NCBI RefSeq assembly: GCF_000142905.1
Contig: NW_013657671.1
Location: 552,969 to 584,593, forward strand
Origin: Thecamonas trahens ATCC 50062
Lineage: Eukaryota > Apusozoa > Apusomonadida > Apusomonadidae
DNA: 31,625 bases
Reading direction: 5' to 3'
Shown here: piece by piece, positions 19,343 through 28,990 of the stretch
Layout of the letters: each line of letters opens with the position of its first letter
Position numbering within the stretch: position 1 is the first letter of the stretch
Notes under the pieces: model-generated
Database searches by the model: none
What the model saw: the letters and a program-made list of their open reading frames with translations, nothing else
What the model was told of the DNA's origin: nothing
Program-made: the position numbers and the translations under genes

Positions 19343-22300
19343 ATGGAGTGGCAGCCAGACGCAAACATCATGACAGAGATCTGCCAGTTGCTGCAGATGG
19401 CACAGACATCCTCGACAAGCGTCCACCATGACGTGTACCAGGTGCGTACTTGGCCGTCTTCACCATGCCTCCCACGGGCGTGCTGGAGCACGTGGTCCCC
19501 GAGGGGGAGAGAGAGAGAGTGTGTGTGTGTGCGGCGAGGATGGCCATCCATCGGCCATTGCCGGCCGACGGGGGAAATTGCCCACGCGAGGCACAGGCGA
19601 CAAAGCCAGCAGCATGCTAGCGAAATGCTTTACAGGCATGGCACGAGCTTGAGGTGTGCGCGGGGCTATTGTGGTTGTTAGCTTTATCGCGGCGCTTTGC
19701 ATGGCTGTGTGAGACCGGGTCGGCGGTGGCGGTGGCCGCCAAAGTCTTGGGCTCTCCCCACCCCCCTCGTGGTTGTGGTCCAAGTCAAGGGACATTCCTT
19801 CGAGCACCACAGGGCGGAAGACACAGCACGACGGAGGATGGCGGGCAAGTCATGGGAGCTGGCATGAGCGGATGTTTTTGCGGAAGGGGGGGGGGGGTGA
19901 AGGGGAGGCGAGGGAGGGGGAGGGGGGTATGGACTCACAGCGATGGCTGCGGTGGGTCTGTGGACGAGATAGAGGCTAGAGCAGTACGAGCAGATGGAAG
20001 AGTTCAACTGCTATCTGATGTTTGTGCTTGTGCACATGACGGCTGCTGCCGAGAACGTGCGGGCTGCGGCAGGGCTCCTCCTCAAGCGCAATGTCATGCA
20101 CGGGTTTACGCGGCTGCCGAGTGATGTGCAAACGTACATCAAGATGCAGGTTGTGCAGGTGATTGGCAATGAGCACGCGCTCATCCAGGCGACTGCGGGC
20201 GTGATCATTGCGACGATCATCGACAACATCAACTTTTCGGGATGGCCCGAGCTCCTCGACGGTCTCTCGTCGATGTGTGACTCGGACAACGAGCTCGACG
20301 TGGTCGGCTCGCTGTCGGTGATGCGCAAGCTCTGCGCGGACCATGCGTATGAGATCCACCGATTCCAGAACGGTATGGCGCTCGAGTACCTAGTGCCCAA
20401 GTGGATGGCGTTCTTTACGCACGGGAACCACAAGATCCGGCGCAACGCGCTGGCGTGCGTCAAGGAGTTTATCCTGCTCCGGTCTTCCGGCTTTCTCAAG
20501 GTGGCGGAGGACTTTGTGGCAGGTCTGTACCACCTGGCGACGGACGAGCACGTACCGATTCAGCGGATGGTGTGCGACGCGATGGTGCAGATGCTCGAGG
20601 TGCGTGCGGACTTGTTCCTGGACCAGATGGACCAGGTGGTGCAGTACATGCTGGTGTGCACGGCATCGGACGACGAGCTCCTTGCGCTCGAGGCGTGCGA
20701 GTTCTGGGCGACGTTTGCCGAGGCTGCCGTTGCCGAGAAGCTCATCCGGCCACAGCTCGACGTCCTTGTCCCGGTCCTGCTCAAGAACATGATCTACTCT
20801 GAGTTTGACCTTCTCATGCTCGGCGGTTTTGAGGACGACACGCACGAGCCGGACCTTGCCAAAGACATTGCGCCGCGGTTCCACGCCTCTGCCATGGTCT
20901 CGCACGGACACGAGCAGCTCTCGGACGACGAGGAGGAGGAAGAGGGAGCGGACCAGTATTCTGCCGAGTGGAACCTGCGCAAGTCTGCGGCGGCGGCTAT
21001 TGACGTGCTCGCGGGAGTGTTCAAGGAGGAGCTCCTCCCGCACGTCATGCCGGTTATCATGGAGATGATGAACTCTGAGGAGTGGTCCGAGCGCGAGTCG
21101 GCCATTCTTGCGCTCGGGGCTATTTCGGTGGGGTGCGGCGCCGGGCTCGCCGAGTTCCTACCCGAGACGCTGAGCCACTTGCTCGGCGTGACGCTCGAGG
21201 ACCCTGTTCCGCTCATTCGCAAGATCACGTGCTGGACGCTCTCGCGGTATGCCGAGTGGGTGGTGTGGATGGAGCAACCGGAGGAGACGCTCTACCCGTT
21301 TGTGCAGGCGCTGCTGGGGCGCGTCCTCGACCGCAACAAGCAGGTGCAGGAGGCGGCGTGCTCGGCGCTGGCTGTGGTAGAGGAGAAGGCGTCGACAGCC
21401 CTCATTCCGATGTTTCCGGCCATTCTCAACACGTACGTCCAGGCCATGGAGATGTACCAGATCCGGTCGCGGCGGCTGTTGTATGACGCCATTGGCGCGC
21501 TCGCCGAGAACACCAACAAGGAGCTGCGGCGTGAGGAGTACGCGGCGATTCTGCTCCCGGCGCTGATGGCGCAGTGGCAGGCGGTCTCGATCGACGACCC
21601 CTCACTGTTCCCGCTGATGGAGGCACTGACGTCGGTCTCGTCGGCCGTGGGCATGTACTTCCTTGACTACGCGCCGGCCGTCTTCCTGCAGTGCGCCACG
21701 GTCATGTCCGAGACGCTCAACGCGTGGGCCGACCCGTCGTCGGTCAACGACTTGCCATCGAAGGAGTTCCTTGTTTGCTCGCTCGACCTGCTTGCCGGCG
21801 TTGTGGACGCCATCGGCGCCGAGGTTGAGCCGCTGGTGGTGGAGACCAAGATGATGGACATGGTGTGCGCGTGCGTGGTCGATGACGTCGCTGACGTTCG
21901 GCAGTCGGGCTTTGCCGTCCTCGGCGACCTTGCCAAGGCCGTCATCCACATTGTGGGTGGCTACCTTGAGCAGCTGCTGCCGATTCTCATTCAGAACCTC
22001 GACCCGCAGCACTCGTCGGTGTGTAACAACGCGGTGTGGGCCATCGGCCAGATTGCCATGCAGGTGGGCGACTCGCTCGTGCCATACGTCAACACCATCC
22101 TCGAGCGGCTCATTCCCATCATGAACCGGCCAAAGACCTCGCGCTCGCTTCTCGAGAACACCGCCATCACCCTCGGCCGGCTCGGCATCCACTGCACGGA
22201 CCTCGTCGCCCCGCACCTCGACTCGTTCCTGATGCCGTGGTGCACCTCGCTCTCATCGATCTTTGATGATCCCGAGAAGGACTCGGCCTTCCGCGGCCTC

Positions 22301-22525
22301 TGCCTCATGATTGCCGCCAACCCGGACGGTGCCACTGAGAACTTTCCGCTCGTCTGCGGTGCCATTGCCTCGTGGAAGTCGCCGCCCGACGATCTGCGTG
22401 AAATGTTTGGCCAGATCCTCTTTGCCTTTAAGTCATCGATGGACCTCGCCAACTGGGCCGAGTACTACGCCAACTTTCCGCCCGACCTCAAGGACACCCT
22501 CTTCAACTTTTACGGCCTCAACTGA
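19343..22525 (+). CDS. TNPO1: Transportin-1 / karyopherin beta-2 nuclear import receptor
   Basis: Exons 19343-19441 and 19973-22525 with a 531-bp intron (gtgcgt...gatag), phase 0; 883 residues, close to the ~890 of animal TNPO1. It starts with MEWQPD as animal transportin does. I chose the acceptor at 19972, not 19984, because it adds RLEQ and aligns as QRLEQYEQMEEFNCYLMFV with the family's first HEAT repeat. HEAT helices follow throughout, including an acidic loop (SDDEEEEEGADQYSAEWNLRKSAA) equivalent to the H8 loop that releases cargo on RanGTP binding. Conserved C-terminal parts are CNNAVWAIGQIAMQ, SLLENTAITLGRLG, and the end LKDTLFNFYGLN. It imports PY-NLS proteins, and histones have also been reported as cargo. 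Confidence 0.95.
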
Positions 22526-22788
22526 GTGCTTGACCGTCGTGAGCCCGGGGGGCCAGCGGCCGAGGGTTCGATGCCAGCATCTTGCTTGGCCAAAAGAGGC
22601 TCATCCACCGTAGCGTGGTCCTCGTACTCTGCCCCGGCCTCTGCCCAGGCGCTCGTGCCCACCGAGTCAGATTCGCCCACAGGGTGTCACTATCCACTGG
22701 CCGGCCATCAGCCAGTTGTCGGGCGAGCCGTCGCCTCGGCCCGTCACCCGCCGACACCCGACTCTTTCTCTTCCCCCCTCATCACCAA
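22526..22788. other. Transportin-thymidine kinase spacer
   Basis: 263 bp, with a C/T-rich stretch just before the TK start. A GGGTTCGATGCC box at about 22564 resembles a tRNA B box, but no tRNA fits around it. Confidence 0.5.
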
Positions 22789-23976
22789 ATGAACTACCGC
22801 GGCCACATCCAGGTCATCTTCGGCCCCATGTTCTCGGGTACGCCACACAACAGCGCCCCCTTCCCCTCTCCCCCTCCCTCTCCCCCTCTCCCGCGCCTCC
22901 CACGTCCACTCACTCAATTGCCTTCTTCATACCCCAACTCAGGCAAGTCGACTGAGCTCCTTCGTCGGGTCAAGCGATACACCATTGCCAACAAGCGGGT
23001 GGCCCTCCTCAAGTACCACGCCGACGCACGGTACTCGGAGACATCTGTGGCGACCCACGACAAGTACGTACTCCCCCTTCCACCTGTATCCATGTTCTCT
23101 GTCTCTTGTGGAGCCCCTCGTCCCCGTCCCCCCCCCCCCCCCCCCCTGGCCAGCGCGCCGAGTGATGGGTAGAATCTTCAGCCGCGAAGCGCGGGGCACT
23201 CACCACAGTCAACCGGGCATGGATGGGGATAGGCAAACACTGGAGGCGTTCTCATGCGAGCGTCTGGAAGATGCCCGTGCATATGTCGCTGATGCCCAGG
23301 TTGTGGCCATCGACGAGGGTCAGTTTGTACGTACTCTCTATGGATAGGGTGGGCGTGGGTTGCCGTCGCTGAAAGTGGCTCGTCGGCCCGCTGACCGGTT
23401 GGCGCCAACCTTTGCGCACTTTTTGGCATTGCGTGGAATCTATTGCCAGGGGCCAGGGCGGCGGCGCAGGGTGCAGAGAAGGAGATGAAGGTCACTAACA
23501 TGTTGCGGGTGGGTTGATTTGGCTGGTTGTTGGCTGTGGGCGAGGTGCAGTTCCCGGACACGGTGGCGTTTGCGGAGGAGATGGCCGATGCGGGCAAGGT
23601 GGTGATCGTGGCTGCGCTTGATGGCACGTTCCAGCGCAAGGCGTTTGGAGATATCCTTGCGCTGGTGCCGCTTGCGGAGGAGGTGACCAAGCTCAACGCA
23701 GTGTGTATGGTGTGCTACGGGCCCGGCTCATTCTCGAAGCGGCTGGGGACCGAGACGGCGGTGGAGGTCATCGGCGGCGCTGACAAGTACGTCGCCGTCT
23801 GCCGGCGGTGCTACAACCTGCCGGCATCCAAGGTGTACGAGGAGGCTGCGGCTGATGCCGAGGAGACCGCCGCGCATGTCGTTGATGATCAGGCTGCGGC
23901 GCTCAAGATCATCTCCATGGGCGCAGCTCCGCAGACCACAATGTCGGTCGGCATGTCGTCGGGCCGGGCACTGTAG
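22789..23976 (+). CDS. TK1: Thymidine kinase, TK1 type
   Basis: Four exons: 22789-22837, 22943-23063, 23233-23326 and 23551-23976 (229 residues). All three donors begin gtacg and the phases (1, 2, 0) join exactly. The enzyme phosphorylates thymidine to dTMP in the salvage pathway. Motifs: P-loop GPMFSGKST (12-20, split by intron 1), THDKQTLEA, DEGQF with catalytic Glu85, [26 protein letters not shown], zinc ligands CMVC (140, 143) and CRRC (172, 175), and [13 protein letters not shown] lasso. The C-terminal tail is unrelated to the animal one and has no KEN box, so the mitotic degradation known in mammals is not evident. Intron 3 holds an E2F-like palindrome. Confidence 0.95.
23397..23419 (+). 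promoter_or_regulatory. E2F-like palindrome in TK intron 3
   Basis: GGTTGGCGCCAACC, a perfect 14-bp palindrome at 23397-23410, followed directly by TTTGCGCAC. Both resemble E2F sites. Thymidine kinase is a classic E2F target in animals; binding here is inferred. Confidence 0.4.
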
Positions 23977-24167
23977 GTCGACTCATAACTACAACAAACA
24001 ACGAGATGATCTTGCAAAGGGATGCGTTGATGGGAGTGCCTGTCTATGTGCTGCTGCTGAGCCAGGCATCGGTACAGTGCCCGGTAGCTGTGGGTGAGTA
24101 GAAAAAAATGCTCTTCTATGCCCTAGCCCGTCCTCCCTACTTACCGGGGCTGACAACACTCGACCCG

Positions 24168-26975
24168 ATGCGAGGGACACGGCCTCGGGTTGTGGTCTCG
24201 CGAGTACAACCAGAGCAAGCAGCAGTGGGTACGTGGTCACGAGGGTGATTTTTGTAGGGGTAGGGTGGACGGGGAGGGGGAGGGAACGTGGAGGAAGTGT
24301 GCCGTGTTGGGGGGGGAGGGAAGGGGGGAGGAACAGAGCCGTGTTCGACGACCTCAGCGCACACAGCGGGTTGAGAGGTCAGCGCACACGGGGGGAGGAG
24401 GGAGGGGAGGGGTGGGGAACTTATATTTGTGTTTGTCTTTGTATGGGGGGTGCGGGACGTGTACGGGGTTTGTGGTTTGGGGGTATGTCGGTCTGACTGC
24501 GGCTGGTGGGCTAGACGGGTTGGCTGGCGTAGGCCAACGAGGCCGAGCGCGTCATGGAGAACAACAGATGCAGGCCAAAGTCGGGCCAGGCAGCGGGAGG
24601 AGGGCGAGTAGTGGTGTGGATGAGGAGACTATGAGCGAGTGGAGCAAGGTCGGCTGTGGCGCGGAGGCGTGGGATGGATCGGATGGAAGCCTGCCGCTGG
24701 ATGCGGATGCCGGAGCCGGTGAGCAGATGCGGAGCTTGCCCAACTCGCCGACGGCGCGGCCCGACGACGGAATGGCACAAGCACCAGAGGGCAGAATGCG
24801 GCAGCTTGCAGTACCAGACGGCGGGCTCGTCCACAAGAGCCACCGACGGGTGGCAGACGACCTGTCGCCAGCGACTACGGCGTCGTCGATGACATCGTCG
24901 GAGATGACCGGGTCAATGTCAACTAGCTCCAACTCGGGAGTGATACTGACGCGGAGCTCGGACTCGTGCGACGAAGACGCGTGCTCGTCAGGCGGCGGCG
25001 AGCTGCATGTGGAGGTGAAGGCGTCGGGGTCACCCAAGGGAGTGAGCCGACTGGCACTCCGCGCACTGTCGACGTCTGTGAGCTCGCTTGACTCGCCGGC
25101 GACGACGCCCGGGTCAAGCTCGCCGAGCGAGCGGATGCCGTCGTGGAGGCGGCGTCCGCCGTCGGTGCTAACGCCTACGTTTGCGTCGACACTGCCAGAT
25201 GGGACGATGATGGCGGATGGGGTACTGATCGACTGCAACAACAATGTGTGTTTGTCAGACGGTGGATTTGTGTACTACGAGCCGCAGACGCGGCGGCTGC
25301 ATGCGCTGCTCTCGCCGTCGATGAGCAAGCGTGTACAGAGCCGGATGATGCGGCGGGCGCGGAAGCAGCTTCTCGAGAGGCTGCCGGCGGGCGAGCGTGC
25401 GTCTGTGGAGGTTGTTCACGACGTCGGGCTCGGGCACGCCGACGTGTTTGGCAGCAAGGGCGAGGGTGGGAGGATTAAGGAACTCGGGTCGGGAGCGTTT
25501 GGCACGGTGGCGCTGTACCGGGCTGCGGCGGATGACACGCTGGTGGCCGTCAAGCGGATGCGGCTCGAGTACGACGTACGGAACCAGCACGTGTCGCGGC
25601 GGATTCTGACCGAGTGCAAGCTTTTGCATGCGACGTCGTCGGTGTCCAAGGACATTGTCAAGTTCCGTGGCGCGTTTGTGGTGCAACACGGCATGTATCT
25701 GCGGCTGTATCTGTGCATGGAGTACATGGACCTCGGGTCGCTGGCAAGCGTGCGCAAAAAATGGGGACCTGTGCCGGAAGGCCCACTGGCTGACATGGCA
25801 GCGATGCTCCTCCGCGGGCTGCGGTATCTGCAGACGGCGTGTGTGATGCACCGCGACCTGCGGCCGGAGAACGTGCTGCTCAACACGGGCGGGCGGGCGA
25901 AGGTGGCGGACCTTGGGCATGCCAAGTCGCTCGAGAGCGAGAGCGGCAAGCTCTCTGCGCACTCCAAGGGAGTGATTGAGCTCTCGTTGCCCGAGCCGGA
26001 GCGAGCGCGGCGCGGTCTTGTGCCGCTGGCGCACTCGCCGATCGGCAACAAGCTGTACATGGCGCCGGAGCGGCTCGACACGCGGCGGCGGGTGTCGGAC
26101 TCTGAGCTGCAAGTGTACGACGAAAAGTGTGACATCTGGTCGCTCGGACTGGTGCTGCGCGTGGCAGCGATGGCCAGCGATGGGTACCCGTACGACGTGT
26201 CGGAGGCCAAGACGCACCTCGACGTGGCACAGCTTATTGTTGAGTCGTCCGCGCCTCGGATGCCGCGCGACGTCGGGCTAACCCGCGACTTTTGCGACTT
26301 TGTGGACGCATGTATGGCCAAGGACCCGCGGCACGTCCGTCTGCGGTCCAGCTGTTCGACATGCCATTCATGCTCCACGCCGTCGAGTCGAACGGGTCAC
26401 GGCTGCGGCTGTGGACGACCAACATGTTGCAGCGTGACGCGATCGAGCGGGCACGGATGGCGGTCCTGTATCCCGATGACGAGGCGTACGGGCACCCGAC
26501 GCCGCTGGACACGACGCGGTCAGACACGTCGGCTTTGATGGCGATGTGGTCGCCGCTTGTCTCGCCGATCCGCACCCCACCGTCGGAGCGCGGCCTGGTG
26601 CACTCTGCGGAAAACTCGCTCGACGACGTGGCGGTCGTCCACTATGACAATGCTTTCCCGCCGATGGACGCGACGACGACGACGGCGACGACGCACTCAT
26701 CCGGGTCAGCGACGCCAACGCAATCGAACTCGACCGGCATCGACCTTGCATACATCGAGACGCTGTTGACCTCGCCGCGGCGGTTGCGTCCGGTCTCGGA
26801 GCGTGACGTGGTGGTGGCGACCAATGACGTGTGGGCGGAGCAGGCGGAGGCAGCGCGGCGGATGCCGTCGCGGCGGCATGGCAAGCGAACGTCGATCAAG
26901 TCACCAAGTCGGACGCTGCGGCGGAACCAGGGCACTTTTCCGGTGTTCTGGTCGAAGCAGGGACGGAAGCGTTAG
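24168..26975 (+). CDS. Divergent STE/MAP2K-like protein kinase (one frameshift)
   Basis: Proposed exons are 24168-24228 and 24533-26975. The 304-bp intron (gtacgt...cgtag) fits in phase 1; the N-terminus is the least certain part. About 834 residues: a Ser-rich regulatory half, then a kinase domain. Visible are the Gly loop ELGSGAFGTVAL (about 338), VAVKRM with the ATP-binding Lys, HRDLRPENVLL (460-462 HRD), DLG instead of DFG (480-482), YMAPERL (531-533 APE), EKCDIWSLGL and DFVDACMAKDPR. The linker between DLG and APE is long (about 50 residues). Layout and DFVDACMAKDPR...RPSAVQLF resemble MAP kinase kinases. The frame breaks at about 26334: one missing C restores HRPSAVQLFDMPF and carries the ORF to TAG 26975. 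The unspliced upstream frame is Gly-rich and looks non-coding. Confidence 0.8.
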
Positions 26976-26990
26976 GTCGCAGCAGGACCC

Positions 26991-28460
26991 TCACTTGCGG
27001 GAACTCGGTCGAGCGGCGAGGTAGAGCGTGCGGCGGAGGAGGATCACAGTCTCGTCCAACTCTGCGAGGTCAAAGCTTCCGCGCGTCTCGTCGTAGTCCA
27101 TGGATAGGTTAACAACTTGCGATGAGAGACGTGTCTGCAGCTTGCGTGAGAGGAGGCGGTAGAGCGGAGCCTTGATGCGCGGCGACGGCGCGGATGAGGA
27201 CGATGACGACGACGATGACGACGACGACAAGTCTGAAAGGCAAACGTGGCGAGACGGAATGTCGCGCGGAAGGTAAAGAAAGTCGTAGATGGCAGCAAGG
27301 GTAGCGTATCGAGTCGAGCGTGGCTTGCGGCGGTAGGAACAGACGCGGACGTCGCGGGGCGCATCGGCGACAAGGCGACGCATGGCGGCGGTCGACTTTC
27401 GGTAGACGCGGGCAAGCTTGTTCGCAGCGTCGCAGGTCTTCCGCAGCCATCGCGAGGCGGGCAAGTCGGCAAGCGCATCGCATAGGGCAGGGAGCACAAT
27501 CTCGGCATCGAAGCGTCCGCGAAACTCTATGGCATCTGAACAGTACTTGGAGGGGCAGGTCGGCAGCTCGAGAGGGGCCGACGCGTAGGCGATGCCGAGC
27601 AGATCGACAAGCGGCGGATGGATACAGAGCTCGAATGGGGGAAGTAGCGGGACGCCGCAGTATTCAGTGACAGCGTGGCGGCGGGTGCCGAGCGGGTGGC
27701 GGTTCGACATGCGGTCGATAACAATGGTGTAGTTGGGCCGGCCGGAGGCTAGGAGCGTGTCCGGTAAGTTCATAGCGCCGGTCTGGCCAACCTCTTCGTA
27801 CATGGAGAAGAGAACAAAGAGGCGAAGCGGTGGCGACCGCCTCGACGACAAGTCACAGGCCTCGCTTGCCTCGGAAAGGCCAGCGAGAAGACCAAGGATG
27901 GCCGCAAGTCCGGTTTTGTCGTCGAGACCAGCCTCGCCGCGCGGGAGCTCGAGCCTGGTGCCATCGTCGTCGAGCCGGGCAGCGCGGCAGCCAGCCTTGG
28001 TCAAGACGTCCGAATCAGTGTGGGCCACAAGAAGGACGGAGACTCGCGAGGCCCGCGGGGTGAGGTCAGCAAGGAACGGAGCAGCCCATGTGGCAAGGTC
28101 GGGGCACGCCAGGAGCGAGCCGACAAGGCGAGAAGGGACACGGAGCCACACGCCGTGGTCTGGGTCGTACGAGGCGTGGTCGGCAAGACCGAGGTTGTCG
28201 AGAGCGGCAAGGAGAGCGCCAACCAGGACCTGCTCGCCACCGGTGGGGTTGGGAATAGAAGCTAGGGTGGCCAGGTAGGCGGCGGCGGCGGTGGCCATGG
28301 CCGGGGAGGTGCCAGCGGAGTGTGCGGGTACGACAGTCAGAAAGCCGATTCGGCCTGCCCGGTCGCTCGTCTGGGCTGTCGCTTTCTTCGGCCCGCCCGG
28401 AAGCGATGCGGTGCCGATGGTGATACGCAGTAGCTGGCTTGTTTGCGATGCATGGATCAA
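26991..28460 (-). CDS. M42/M20/M28-like zinc metallopeptidase
   Basis: Co-catalytic zinc peptidase motifs in order: VLLVAHTDSD (HxD), GLDDKTGLAAIL (bridging Asp, as in M42), FSMYEEVGQTGAM (catalytic and metal Glu pair) and IVIDRMSN (metal Asp). An aminopeptidase or deacylase role is likely; the substrate is unknown. The ATG at 28460 gives 489 residues; the ATG at 28298 (MATAAAAYLATLASIPNPTGGEQ) is where family similarity begins and gives 435. The extra 54 residues are basic and could be a targeting peptide. The C-terminal part has a run of about 12 Ser encoded by a GAC-rich tract (plus 27195-27232), then a region without recognised similarity. The final His ligand cannot be placed with confidence. 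Its stop lies 15 bp from that of the kinase gene. Confidence 0.75.
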   Translation of the reverse strand: MIHASQTSQLLRITIGTASLPGGPKKATAQTSDRAGRIGFLTVVPAHSAGTSPAMATAAAAYLATLASIPNPTGGEQVLVGALLAALDNLGLADHASYDPDHGVWLRVPSRLVGSLLACPDLATWAAPFLADLTPRASRVSVLLVAHTDSDVLTKAGCRAARLDDDGTRLELPRGEAGLDDKTGLAAILGLLAGLSEASEACDLSSRRSPPLRLFVLFSMYEEVGQTGAMNLPDTLLASGRPNYTIVIDRMSNRHPLGTRRHAVTEYCGVPLLPPFELCIHPPLVDLLGIAYASAPLELPTCPSKYCSDAIEFRGRFDAEIVLPALCDALADLPASRWLRKTCDAANKLARVYRKSTAAMRRLVADAPRDVRVCSYRRKPRSTRYATLAAIYDFLYLPRDIPSRHVCLSDLSSSSSSSSSSSSAPSPRIKAPLYRLLSRKLQTRLSSQVVNLSMDYDETRGSFDLAELDETVILLRRTLYLAARPSSRK

Positions 28461-28990
28461 TCATACGTCTCCCTCGTCACATCCCTCTACTCCTCCCTCT
28501 CTCTACTCAGCAGTCGCAGCCTCGTCCTCAGCCACGGTCACCGCCTCGGGTCGTCCTCCGCCATCGCAACCATGAGCGCCGCCGCCTCAACCATCACTCC
28601 CATCGCCAGCCATCGCCATCCCCCATCCCCGTCACTATCCTCAGCATCAGCATCAGCATTATCACTAACCTGGACATCGCCGCCTCGGATTGGGCTTCCT
28701 CTTCTCCCGCAGCAGCAGCAGCAGCAAGGCGCCCATGCCGGCGAGTGGCTGAGCGACGAGCGGCTGGCCGTGACTCGATCGCTCGCTGCTCGACTCGGCC
28801 TCGGCTCAAAGCAGCAGCGTTGGCTACAGCAGCCATAGCCATCACAACCATCTCACTCCAGCCATCTACACCCACTCACCTCCATTTCCTGTGACCACAC
28901 CAGCCACTCCCCCTGTATAGCCAGCAACAGGTCGTGCTGGGCTTGATCTAGCTTGATCTGGCTTGGCTGTGAGTGGTTGAGCGGGCGGGC
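28461..28990. other. Gene-free C/T-rich region
   Basis: Pyrimidine-rich on the + strand with CAGCAG and CATCAG runs. Open frames (for example 28443-28838) are low-complexity Ser/Pro/Ala with no recognisable domain. It lies upstream of the metallopeptidase and probably holds its promoter. Confidence 0.5.

Noticed and set aside
22555-22590. tRNA-like B box GGGTTCGATGCC
   Set aside because: No matching A box, anticodon arm or acceptor stem could be placed upstream.
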